Source: Phyto melanocephala (Eukaryota; Arthropoda; Insecta; Diptera; Rhinophoridae). Taken from it: a DNA stretch of 64,000 nt. Both the position numbers and the translations under genes were made by a program. Below, one piece after another: positions 44,721 through 55,739 of this stretch. The notes under the pieces are model-generated. The model saw nothing but the letters and a program-made list of their open reading frames with translations, did not search any database and was not told the DNA's origin. Within the stretch, counting starts at the first letter, position 1; every line of letters begins with the position of its first letter. The DNA lies in contig OW799237.1 of the NCBI GenBank assembly GCA_941918925.1, positions 70,363,626 through 70,427,625 of the forward strand, in the 5' to 3' direction.

Positions 44721-46199
44721 ATAAAAAGTTAAATACTCTCATTTATTTATTTCTTATTGCTATGTTCTTTTTTTTCGTTAGCCCAAGACAACAAAAACAT
44801 ATGTGTGTATTTACACAACATATGAAATTTTTAATGGTAATATCGTTTAGAATGTAAGCGGGGACATTTCAAAATGCAAAAATTTAAAATTCTGGGTTCC
44901 TTTCTAATTACAGTTTGTATCGTGTTTCATAAAAATCGCCTCAGTAGTTTAAAACTTAGGGAATCACTGCATTAAAACTACAGAGTGATATAAAACGGAA
45001 ATCTAAATCCAGTTTATCTAATGCTATAAATTAATTTATTAAGTTATTTCACTGCTTCAATTTTAAGTTGCATTTTGTAATTTGTTATTCTTCAACTTCA
45101 TCATAATCTTATCGTTCTTATAGCAGGCGGGCGCTAGAAAAAATCAATAAAATAAATTTTTTTTATCCCATGTGAGATGGGAGTGAACGAGTTTGTTTAT
45201 GAATTTTTATTTGTATTTGTGTTTAATCGGCTTGAAGCATTTATGTAAATGTGTTTTTGACAAATATTTTTCTATAATCCATTTTATACAGTTCGATAGG
45301 TTTGTTATTTTTCGTATAAAAAATGTAAATTATTTTTTTGGCTAAATAGATTTAATATATTGGATAATTCGTTATATAATTTCCTATCTTATGCTGCTTT
45401 ATTTTTGCTACCATCTTTTGTGTAAGTGGCACAGTATAGGATTATTGAATTTCGTAAAATTTCGAAAATTGATCTTATTCTGATTAGATGTTTATATTCA
45501 CATTTCTTGTTATAAAAGACGTGTACAATTATGCCAAGTCAAGTTTTATCTTGTAAAAGGAAGAGTGAAATTGGTTTTACAAATCCTGGCGCAAAGGATT
45601 ATTAAATTATACATTAGCGTTTTTAGATCTGTTAATACAGAAATTGTATTGCCTATGTTGATCCGGAGAATGGACCATTATAAGTTGTTAATTGTTGCCT
45701 ACGCGTAAGACCTGTCAATAGTAGAAACTGGTATTCATTTGGCATATTGGTCCTAGTAGACTTAATAATTGAAATATTAACAGGATGCTAGAACCATCTC
45801 CTACTTAAAGTAGTGGTATTTACTCTATTACATGGTACTAAATATCACGGAGTCAATCCTGAGTTATCCTGGGATAAAAATGGTTATTTTTTCGCAATCG
45901 ACAAACTTATGTATTTTACGGGACAAGATGGAAGTTCTCCAGGACTCTTTTCCGTTTAATAGTATCGAGGAAATATCGAAGTAGATCGCTACTGTTTCAA
46001 AAGAATTCATAGCTACCAATCGGCATCCAGTCCTGTGCCACTACTCCACTTGTGCTTTACCAAAACGTCCTCGCAACGAAAATGTGAATAATAAATAAAA
46101 TTTATATTTCATTATTAAAAAGCATTACGTGCCGTGTTTTATCTGGACTAGAAAACGTCTGGCGATTGGCGACAATCCTAATCGCACAGTACCTCAAAA
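44721..46199. other. A+T-rich DNA, nothing recognised
   Basis: No supported gene. 45640-46080 is of more balanced composition with many short blocked frames, possibly an old coding or repeat relic, but no motif could be named. Confidence 0.4.
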
Positions 46200-47367
46200 T
46201 AGCCAGTTTATTGTAAGTAAAACAAAAAGTTGTCAGATAATTATCTTAAAATTCTTAATTATAATAGAGGGATCTATGACAATTATGTTTGAAACAATAT
46301 ATTGGTAAAATTAATGCCACGTCATCTATGGCATACATTTATCCGATGGTTATATTTTCAATGAAACTGTGATATAATCGAGGTTCAATGTAGTTAATGT
46401 GCCAAATTATTTAATACTTCTTTAATTGTTATAGACTAATTGACGCACATAAGAGCCACTGTTTCGTTGTTTGTGTGGCTAGTGGCACCAGACCGTTGGA
46501 ACCACATATCATCCCAGTCTATATTCTTAATTTCTGGGCACAAAAAGTCTCTTATAGCGAACACTTTTCACGGTAACCGTTTCGTCGACCCCATTTTCGA
46601 AGAAGTACGTTGTTGATGAATTGGCTATTCAACAATCACTCATGGATTCTCATTTGCCCAAATGCTGCAATTCTGCTTCTTAACGAATTCACTGAGGTGA
46701 AAGTTTGCGTTGCTGCTGAAGATGATTGTCTTTGTTAAGTCACCCTTCAATTCTGTCTGTATAACCAACCATTCCGGCGTATTCACTACACTAGAAATTG
46801 TCAATAGGCTTCAGCTATTGAGTTAACTGAATCTTGTAAGCATGTAAATTCAAATCTTTATTCGAAATTTGTATCAGTGATGTTCGTGAGATATTCAATT
46901 GTTGGGCACGACAATGAGTTGGCGGCTCCTTTGCCACACTACCGAGATTAACAGAAATGTTTCCCGCAGAACGAGCTGTGGAAGATTGAGCAGGTGTTTT
47001 CACATATTCTACAGGCCAGTTTTGTTGAAATTTGCGCACAATTTTCCAGATTGTGTTCAAATTTGGTCGATTAAGTATGTTGAGGAAAAGTATCAGGAAA
47101 TGCACGAAATGCATTTTGATTTGTACGTCCATTTTCGTAAATGGCTTAAGCAATCTTAACGCGCTGCTAAATATTGTGTCTTATCATGGTTGAATTTGTC
47201 AAACACTAAAAAAAAAAAAAAAAACAAGTAAGAGCACTATATTCGGCTGTGCCGAATCTTTTATACCCACCACCAATTTTGTGTACATTTAAAGCACAAT
47301 ATTTATTATTTTGTTAATCGCTATTGAATAATATCTTTATAATAAAATATGTATTACTTTCTTTGTA

Positions 47368-47768
47368 GAGGGTGGTTAATTTTTAAGGGCCCATGTTGAA
47401 GGTGAACTACACCTAGTCTTTAAATTTATTTTCTGCACTTCACTTGACATTTCTCAATCTCAAACTTACTCAATTTGATCCGTGGAAAGATATGCAAATG
47501 AGCAACGCTTTAAAGTTATTCAGGTTTTTTATAAAAATGGGCGTTCAAATCAAATCGCATTTTGTGGACTTCGTAATTCTTTTAATCAACATAATCATTC
47601 AAATTCAAGGATGGGGGGGGGGGGGGGGTGGCTATTTGGCAGATATTTTGCTAAATACATAATTGAACCATACAACTATTATCATTATAAAAAGAAATGA
47701 TAATAATATCCTAAATAATTTGTGTTTTATTTAAATTCAACATCGGCCCTTAAAATTTAACCACCCTC
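47368..47768 (+). mobile_element. 401-bp mariner MITE nested in B8, TA duplication
   Basis: Ends GAGGGTGGTTAATTTTTAAG and, inverted, GAGGGTGGTTAAATTTTAAG, TA on each side. The plus strand keeps the transposase start (ERYANEQRFKVIQVFYKNGR, then NQIAFCGLRNSFNQHN) then a 16-G run and the far end. The empty site TTTCTTTG-TA-TAACTTCG is seen in copy B9 (51385-51402, inverted). Confidence 0.85.
47613..47628 (+). repeat. Run of 16 G
   Basis: Uninterrupted G16 inside the MITE, at the point where its internal deletion joins. Exceptional in DNA of this composition; length may be uncertain. Confidence 0.8.
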
Positions 47769-47822
47769 TATAACTTCGATATGCTACTAAAATGCTTTTG
47801 TAAATGTAGTCTTTCAATGAAA

Positions 47823-48660
47823 GTGGGCGTTAAAGTAGGCGCGTCAATAAAGTTTATGCTAATAAATACAACTTAGATATTTCAATATAGTCCTTTATTT
47901 TCCCAAAAACTTTGTCAATAGAGAAATTACATGAATTTAATATAAACCGTTATGGCAGGTGGGCGTTAAAGTGAGCGTGTTACCTTGGCTTTTAGGCACA
48001 CTTTTTGATTAGAAGGATATTCGTAGCAAATTTGATCATCGGACCTCTAATTTTGGCGGTTTTATGAGCTTTTAAATTTCATTAACAGTAGATAACGTGA
48101 AAAGTGGGCGTTATAGTAGGCATGTCAAAGTTGTTTTTGCGAATGAGTACAACTTAGGTGTTTCAATATAACCCTTTATTATTCCAAAATCTTTATTAAT
48201 AGAGAAATTATATGAATTTTAGTTAAAACGTTATATGGGGGTGAGGGTAAAAGTGGGCGTGGCACCTTAATTTTCTGGCACAGTAATGATATTGCCTAGG
48301 GGGATATACGTAGCAAATTTTATCATCACACCTCTAATTTTGGTGGTTTTATGAGCTTTTAAATTTCATTAACGGTAGATAACGTGAAAAGTGGGCGTTA
48401 TAGTAGGCGTGTCAAAGTTGTTTTTGCTAATGAGTACAACTTAGGTGTTTCAATATAGCTCTTTGTTATTCCAAAATCTTTATTAATAGAGAAATTATAT
48501 GAATTTTAGGTAAAACGTTATATAAGAGGTGGGCGTAAAAGTGGGCGTGGCACATTGATTTTCCGTTACAAAAAAGCGTTTCACCAGAAAACAAAGTGTG
48601 CAAAATTTCAGAGTCGTACATCCAATTTTGTTGCTTTTATGACGTTTTTGTTTTTAAATA
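47823..48660 (+). repeat. Tandem units of about 285 bases inside B8
   Basis: GTGGGCGTTAxAGTAGGC at 47823, 48104 and 48391 starts units holding TTTCAATATA, AGAGAAATTATATGAATTTT and TTTATGAGCTTTTAAATTTC. Periods are 281 and 287. Other B copies hold one or two units, so unit number varies between copies. Confidence 0.75.
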
Positions 48661-49468
48661 TACCGAAAAATACACTGTGCGGTAAAAATTTTCGTACATT
48701 TTGATCGAGAACTCCTCTGCTAATGCATAGATTTTGATCATTTTCGGGGAAAAATATTGTTTTTACTCAGGAAATATATATTCGAAGTTTCATGAGTCTA
48801 CGTTAATGCGTTTGGACACAATTCCATTTTATTCGATGTTTGAAGGACACGGTTTTTTCGACCTACTCTTGCTTTTCGAGCTATAACTCTCTTCCTAATA
48901 TTTCGATTAAGCCCATTTTCAATACCAAACAAACCTTGTCTATAGGAAAGATTCTGGCAAAATTTGAGCCCCCTAGCTTTTTCGATGCGACCTCTATCGT
49001 GCTTTCAACAGACGGACAGACGGACGGACATAGCTAGATCGTCATCAAATCAAACCCTGATTCAGAATATATATACTTTATAGGGTCTAAAATGGATATT
49101 TCGATGTGTTACAAACGGAATGACAAAATGAATATACCCCCACCATTTTTTTTGGTGGCGGGTATAAAAACAAAACTATAAAATGTCAAATTAATTTGGG
49201 GGAAAAAACTCAAGGTATTACTTACAATTAACATCGTACATTATGGTTGGACCATCCTTTATTTATGTTTTGTTGTTACAGATCGAATACACATTAAAAC
49301 TAAAATTAATTTAAAGATTTTCTCTTGTTGTAAACAAAAAAATTGTGTTTCTTAAATTGAAATCAGATTTTTTTTCACGTTTTTTTTTTCCTCTTGTAAT
49401 TTGAAAGATGACTTCTAAATTGCCGTACACCTGCGACTATCTTTGTATTTTTTAAAGTCAATTTTCTA

Positions 49469-50020
49469 GAAGGTCCGCCAAATAACTTTTTTTTTTGAAA
49501 ATGCTATAAAAAAAAGTGTTGCTTTGGGTGTGTGGCACGTAGCGCCGTCCTGTTTAAACCAATTGTTGCCAATATCCTCCTCTTAAATTTTTGTGAACAA
49601 AAATTCGTTCAAAATGGCCCGATAACGATCGCCATTGACTACGGCCACTCCTTGCTCATTTTCGAAGAACAATGGCCCAATTATGCCTCTGGACCACAAC
49701 CTGCACCAAACAGTGACTCGTTTTGGGTGTATCGGCCTTTCAATGTATGCGTGAGGGTTTTCTGTGCCCCAAATGCGACAATTTTGCTTGTTTACATACC
49801 CGCCAAGATCAAAATGAGCTTCATCTGAAAAGATGATTTTTTTTGAGAAAATTGGCGAAAGTAATGTCGCAATATTTCCCAGCGTTGTTCAAGCGTATAC
49901 ACAACCATATTCGTTCAGCGAAAGGATAAAACTAATTATTTGTCAAATCAGACATGAGCTAAGTGTTACCATTCACGAAATAAGCACGAGTTGAAAAAAA
50001 ACGTTAGATGGCGGAGCCTT
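49469..50020 (-). mobile_element. Mariner-type deleted element, copy F3, with transposase remnant
   Basis: Ends GAAGGTCCGCCAAATAAC and inverted AAGGCTCCGCCATCTAACG, TA outside (49467-49468, 50021-50022). The minus strand holds, in broken frames, a stretch from TSKIVAFGAQKTLTHTLKG-type (shifted NKQNCRIWGTENPHAY) to FENEQG, GDRYR and the QDGAT region. More complete than F1 and F2 on the upstream side; still lacks both termini of the protein. Confidence 0.8.
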
Positions 50021-50022
50021 TA

Positions 50023-50924
50023 TTTATTTTTTGTTGCCGGACGTACTTTATTATTTACAGTCGTATATTAAAGTGTGCTGTTACCATGTTTTTGTGTTGA
50101 GTCGACCATTATTTAGCTCTTACGAAATGTGCCAAATACCACATGAGTTTTTATTTCGAAATTGCCTTAATATTTAATATTTTTTTACTATTGTTTTTTA
50201 GTTTCTGGTGATTTGTCTGGTCAGTTGCCTTCTGCCATGGTTACTAATAATTGAAAACGAATAACGTACTTCATGTGCTTAAATGATTTTTCTCCGATGC
50301 TATTTAATATATTTTCCATTAATTTTTCACTTCGTTTGACATGTTTTGTGTTTGGATAAATAATTGTTTTATTTTCAAAACTTTTATATAATTGAAACTT
50401 ACATACATAAATACATACATATGTATGTATGTAGGTAAGTGACACAGTTTAATGCTAGTACTTTTCACATATGACGCACAAAATTGACTTGTATTTAAGT
50501 ACAGATATTAAAAACGTGCATGCAGTTAAATAATCATTTCATCAATCGTTTCACCTGTTAAACTCCTACTCTTTTAATATATAATATTGTATAAATTGCT
50601 AAAAAAGAAATCAGCATGAGATTTTAAAATACGTATGTTTATACACACCTACAAAGTTTGTTAAATACCCACAATCTCCCACACCCAGCTAAAAATAAAA
50701 TATCACGTTTTGCATTTAACGCATGTACAAAGGACTATTTGTTAATGTTTCTCTCTAACAAAGAAGAGCTACTGTAGCCTGTAACGTGCTACTGGGGAAA
50801 ATAAAGACAAAAGAGAACAAAAGCAAATGATGTGTGCATACCAAAAATTGGAACAATTGGATCATATTTAGAGGTCGCTAGAAATGTTGACTTTAGAATT
50901 TGTAACAACGAAAATTAAGGTGAG
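50023..50924. other. Unassigned stretch
   Basis: Only short TACATACATA runs (50400-50432); no gene or family recognised. Confidence 0.35.
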
Positions 50925-51534
50925 ACGTTCTCTTATACGCCTTTTATTTAAATTTATATAATTTTTCTAAGAACAAAGATATTAAAACAATACAGGACTC
51001 TATATTGAAATATCTAAGTTTTGTTCATTATCAGAAACAACTTCGACACGCCTACTATAACGCTCACTTTTCACGTAATCTACTGTCAATAAAATTTAAA
51101 AGCTCATAAAACCGACAGAATTAGAGGTTTGATGATGCACATATAGTTTCCTAGTCAATGTTATTGTAATGCCAGAGAAAGGTCACACGCATACTTTAAC
51201 GCCTACCTCCCACATAATTCTATATCTTAAATTCATATAATTTCTCTATGGATAAAGTTTTTGAAAGAATAAAAGACTATATTGAAATATCTAAGTTGTA
51301 TTTATTTGCAGGAACTATATTGACACGCCTACTGTTACGCCCACTTTCATTGAAATACTAAATTTACAAAAAAATTTTGCTAGCATATCGAAGTTATACA
51401 AAGAAAGAGATATATATTTTAGTATAAAGAGATTATTCCATAGCGATTGCAGTTAATAACAAAATAATAAAGTACACAAAAATAGTGGTGGGTATTAAAA
51501 ATTCGGCACAGCCGAACATGATGCTCTTACTTGT
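50925..51534 (+). mobile_element. Family B Helitron-like element, copy B9 (5' part lost)
   Basis: GACACGCCTACTATAACG, GGTTTGATGATGCACA, GACACGCCTACTGTTACGCC, CGAAGTTATACAAAGAAAGA, then GTGGTGGGTATTAAAAATTC, hairpin with GGCACAGCC and CTCTTACTTG. Supplies the empty site for the MITE in B8. Confidence 0.75.
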
Positions 51535-51796
51535 TTTTTTTTATATATTCTTTCTTTACAACATTTTTTTAAACACACTTTAAGCACTGGAAGAATGCAA
51601 AAACAAAGAAATATATACTAAACTTGAACATAATCTTTAACATCTTACAAACATTTTCAACCAAATTGTAACAACACTTAAAGGATTTCTATCAATTTCA
51701 ACCTTAGGTTGTTTATCACTTAGTGCGCTCCCAACGTTACAAAACCGAATATTTATATCTCATTTGTTCTGAATCTAATTTAAACGTAAAATATAT

Positions 51797-52323
51797 TGTT
51801 ACAGATTTATTTTTAAATAGCTTAATTTAAATTATAATTTATTTTAGTTGTAGTAGTTTAAGTTACTGTAGTTTTATTTGTATTAGTTTATTTCGCTGGT
51901 TGTTCGAACATGATGTTTGTTATTATATGAAGCATACTTTTAGGCGCTTCTAATATTCGTGCATATTACTTAACGTCTTAATTTAAATGTAACGGTTTTC
52001 GAATGTACTAGAATGTACATACGAGAACTTTGTCGAATGTTACCGAACACCACTATGTTACTATAAATAGCCGAACAACACAGCTAACATGATCAGTATT
52101 ACAATAGAGCTTGTAAAGTGTGTATCAAAGTGAGTTTGATAATAAAAGTGTATAACCATAAGTGTAATAAGTAAAGTGATATAAGAACAATATTTGAATG
52201 TATTTAAATAAATAAAGTGCTCTTAATTTTATAACGAATTTCAAGTGTTTTTAATTGCATAAAAGAACTCAAAGTATATTTAAAGGAAATAATCCAACAT
52301 TTATAAAAGGTATAAACGTAACA
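51797..52323 (+). mobile_element. Solo LTR of an LTR retrotransposon (527 bp)
   Basis: Begins TGTTAC and ends GTAACA, with ATAT duplicated outside (51793-51796, 52324-52327). Inside are TATAAA (52062-52067), initiator TCAGTAT 33 bases later (A52095) and AATAAA (52211-52216), the U3-R-U5 order of a plus-strand LTR. A 4-bp duplication and TG..CA ends suit Gypsy-type (Ty3-like) elements. No gag, pol or second LTR nearby, so it is a recombined solo LTR. Confidence 0.75.
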
Positions 52324-52752
52324 ATATGTTTGTAAAATTCATCGTAAAATATGTTTCAATGTTCCTAACAGTCAGCATAGATCTTATGAACTTTTATATA
52401 TAAAATTTTATAGATTAAACTAAATATATTAACTTTAATCCATTTAGAAGAATTTGTGCTAAGGTAAATAAGTTCTATGTATACATCGAATTTTCTGATA
52501 ATGTTGCTGTAACTAGAAGAAAGCTGACAAAGTTTCTCATCTCCAATACTTGCGTCTAAAGCTTTTCCTGTCTTTTATTTTATGTTATGTGATTATTGTT
52601 TTCTACTCATGCTCAACTGTAATCATTTTAATATATATTAATTCATTATCTAAATTTGTTTTTTAACAATTCTAATATTTTAATTGTTAAAAACTGCAAA
52701 AACTTTCCCTAATGAAGCTACCCAATGTGGTAGCGAAACATCAGAAAATAAA
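52324..52752. other. Unassigned stretch
   Basis: A+T-rich; nothing recognised. Confidence 0.35.
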
Positions 52753-53644
52753 ACAAGTAAGAGCGTTATATTCGGCCGTGCCGAATCTTATATACCCTTC
52801 ACAACGTGTAGTCATGCAATAACAGTAGTTTGTATCACCATTCCATATGATATACGTACATACATATAAAAAACATACATATATAAAAACATCCCATTGT
52901 AAAATTATAAATTTACGTATCTATGTTAAAAAAAAAATAAAAAAAAAATTAAAAAAAAAAAAAATTTAAAAAAAAAATTTAAAAAAAAAAATTTTAAAAA
53001 AAAATTTAAAAAAAAAAATTTTAAAAAATTTTTTTTAAATAATTAAAATATATATAATAAATATAAAACAAAAAAAAATAAAAAAAAAAAATATTAAAAA
53101 AAAAATTAAAAAATAAATAATAATAAAAATATAAATAATATATTAAATAAAAAATAAAAAAAAAATTAAAAAAAAAATATAAAAAAAAAAATAAAAAAAA
53201 ATTTTTTTTGGCTCAGCTGGGATTCGATGCCACGTTTTTTCTAACCAGTATACACGTTTGTATGTATGTATGTTGTTGTTGTAATGTTGTTTTTGTGAAA
53301 AAAAATCGAGGTGGTCGTGGGTTTTTGCTCATATCTCAGTTGTTTATGAACCGATGTTTCTGATTTTCAATACCGATCTACTCCCGAATATTTCTGATAT
53401 TTTAATACCTCACCCGAGTCCAAGCGATGTCGGGGGGCTTCAAAAAGTTGATTTCAACATACACACGGACAGACGGTCAGACGGACAGACTGACAGACTG
53501 ACAGACTGACAGGGCTTAATCGACTCCCCTATTTATAAGCTTTCAGAAAATATATACTTTATGGGGTCGGAAATCAAAATTGTAGAAATTTCACACGGAA
53601 TGACAAACCTATATATACCCTTTTTCACTGTGTGAAGGGTATAA
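52753..53644 (-). mobile_element. Family A Helitron-like element, copy A7 (well kept)
   Basis: Same landmarks as A2 and A6, with a longer A-rich tract (52925-53205) and an expanded GACAGACTGACAGACTGACAG run (53465-53515). The 5' end is CACTGTGTGAAGGGTATAA. Confidence 0.85.
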
Positions 53645-54215
53645 TTAAAACTATTTTTTATTAAGAAAAGTGATCTCAAGCTCAATAGAAAAAACTGTTT
53701 ATATATATTAATTCAAATATGAAAATATGAAAATATAAAATTATATAAAATTTTCTTTCTTCATAATTTTTTGTTCATACTCAAGAAATTATTACGTTTT
53801 TTTGCTATTTTAAATCTTTGTCTTTTGCGACTTCGATATTTTAATATCACTGGGCTTTAAAAAACTGAGATCAACTTATCACACAAATAAGAGATTATCG
53901 AATTGTTGCCTTTAAAAAAAATTAAGAGAATGTGATATCTTCTTCCAATCTATACCATCAAGAGAATTTAAGCAATTAAAGATGTTTTAAAATATGCCAT
54001 TAGGTGCCAATATACAAAGATGCAAAAGAAATCAATATTTATTCAATCAAATAATTTATTCAAGGAATCAAATAAATTATAAATTACCTTTTTGAGACGG
54101 CATCCAAAAAACCAAAGCAATATCAAAACCAATGTAAATACTAAACGCTGTTATCCATATAAGTTTTCTTTGAAAGTTATATTTAATAAAAAGCCACATT
54201 GAAGATAATAAATAT
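53645..54215. other. Unassigned stretch
   Basis: A+T-rich; nothing recognised. Confidence 0.35.
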
Positions 54216-54216
54216 A

Positions 54217-55161
54217 AATAAGGTCGTCCTAAAATGAAAATAGGACTCAGAAAGGTGTGATGGTGAGCACGGGGTAATAGTGTCCCACGTAATGCGAATT
54301 AAAGGAACACAGTTAACATTTATTTTTTACATCTTTCGTTCTCTCGTAAGATGTAGAATACAAGTGAACAAGCCATGGAGCGATACACTCCCCAAGAACG
54401 CGAAATAATCGTGTCGAGGAAGCAGTGGATGATTTTTCGATCAAAATCATAATGAGCATTGAGGCTCATTTCCACCTCAGCGGGTACGTGAACAAGCAAA
54501 ACTACCGCTTTTGGGGTACCGAAAATCCACGATCAATGCACGAGGAGCCATTAAACCCGCTCAAAGTGACTGTATGGTGCGCTGTTCACGCTGTTGGAGT
54601 CATCGGGCCATTTTTTTCGTGGACGCCGCTGGTCAAACAACAGCAGTCGATGGTGCGCGCTATAGGACCATGTTAACCGATTTTTTTCTGCCGCAATTGA
54701 ACGAATTAGGACTGAAGGACATGTGGTTCGAACAGGACGAAGCAAAGGCACACACAGCGCGAGTCACAACCGATGTACAGAAGGCGGCGTTCCCGGGTCG
54801 CCTCATCTTTCGTTTTGGCGATTTAAATTTGCACGCAAGATCGCCCGATTTAACCGTTCTAGACTTTTTTGTAATCCCGTGTTTACGTGAACAAGTCCAA
54901 GCCCTTGGAAGCCCTCAAGGACAGCGTTCGAAACGAGTGCGAGAATCTGTTGCCCCAAGTACTCGCCAAAGTGATGAAAAATGCAATAAAACAAACAATT
55001 AATTGTGACAGCGCCCATTTGACCGATATCATCTTTTCGACTTGACCAATAAAATTCTAAAAGTTCAAATAAACAATCAAAAAACAGAATCGAAGTTTTC
55101 CATTTAGAAAAAAAAAATGAGAGCCAAACAACATCGGATGACTTTTTTTAACCCACCTTGT
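54217..55161 (+). mobile_element. Mariner-type element H, internally deleted
   Basis: Limits estimated from AAGGTCGTCCTAAAATG at the left and CATCGGATGA..AACCCACCTT at the right. The inverted match of these ends is poor, so the borders are approximate. It contains the transposase remnant described separately. Confidence 0.55.
54375..55045 (+). pseudogene. Mariner transposase pseudogene, DD41D, of element H
   Basis: Starts ATG with MERYTPQEREIIV, the usual beginning of this insect transposase type. It then jumps by a deletion of the DNA-binding region to DDFSIKIIMSIEAHFHLSGY, NKQNYRFWGTENPRSMHE, after a shift to GQTTAVDGARYRTMLTDFF, MWFEQDEAKAHTARV, FPGRLIFRFGD and SPDLTVLDFF, and after a second shift to DIIFST and a stop. 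Forty-one residues lie between QD and LD: DD41D, the spacing known for rosa-like mariners. The first catalytic Asp is replaced by Ile (SIEAHF, codon 54458-54460), so the copy could not cut DNA even if intact. Confidence 0.85.
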
Positions 55162-55735
55162 ATTCTTGTTATGTACGATATTCGACCGGTGTTGCCAGTT
55201 TGATATATTATCGAATTTGAAAAATGTGAAATAATTTATATCAAAACTGCTAAATAACTATCAATTTAGAAATTAAAGAAATAAGGTATGAAGAGCAAAT
55301 GAATTTTTGTGTTCTTTAAAAAAAAATGACTAAAATTTGCTTTTATAAATAGTTGTATTATAGTGCCACTGATACTTTTGACAAAATATCAATTAGTTAG
55401 CATATGGTAACCCATTTTTACGAATAAATACAGGGATTAAAAAAATTAGTCAATTGATTGTCAAAAAGTCTCTTGGTGGCTACATCAAAATCTCTTCAAG
55501 CAAGCAGCTTTAAGTAGGGACACCAAATGAGAACGCAAGCAGTGTCTCAGCGATATGTCCCTCCATGTAAACTAGCACTTAGCAAGAAATATACTTTTTT
55601 AGTCGAATTTGTCAGAGGTGGCAATGTCATGATTTCAATTAGGGCATCTGAATGAATAATTTTTAGTAAATCCGGTAATTATAATAATTTAACATGAGGC
55701 AAACTTATATTCAAACAGATTGTAAAGCTGTGTGT
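55162..55735. other. Unassigned stretch
   Basis: No family or frame; a TGTGTGTGTGTG run ends it at 55731-55742. Confidence 0.35.
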
Positions 55736-55739
55736 GTGT

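Larger units (their letters stand above)
47223..49169 (-). mobile_element. Family B Helitron-like element, copy B8 (longest, with nested MITE)
   Basis: From CAAGTAAGAGCAC, hairpin ATTCGGCTGTGCCGAAT and TATACCCACCACCAATTTT to 5' palindrome CCACCATTTTTTTTGGTGGCG and GGGTATAAAAA. Includes a mariner MITE (47368-47768) and about 2.5 tandem units of about 285 bases (47823-48530). Without the MITE it is about 1.55 kb, the fullest B copy here and a good reference for the family. Confidence 0.85.
46200..49255 (-). mobile_element. Mariner-type element V, transposase remnant split by element B8
   Basis: Minus strand, with stops and shifts, reads an N-terminal region (LNRPNLNTIWKIVRKFQQN, KTPAQSSTARSAGNISV, RAQQLNISRTS, LNLHAYKIQLTQ; 46815-47110) and further on FFENGVDETVTV and RYKRLFVP (46500-46620): the insect mariner order. 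The expected upstream sequence (GTCAAATxxAATTxGxGGAAAAAACT to AACATCG) is found only after B8, at 49187-49240, so B8 entered V. Terminal repeats are eroded. Confidence 0.7.

Noticed and set aside
46815..47153. 112-codon minus-strand frame as a host gene
   Set aside because: Its content (AQQLNIS, HAYKIQLTQ) is a mariner transposase N-terminal half within element V.
49532..49828. 98-codon frame on the plus strand as a gene
   Set aside because: It is antisense to the mariner transposase remnant of F3.
54511..55002. 163-codon frame as an intact gene
   Set aside because: It enters and leaves the transposase frame by shifts and lacks the N-terminal domain and the first catalytic Asp.
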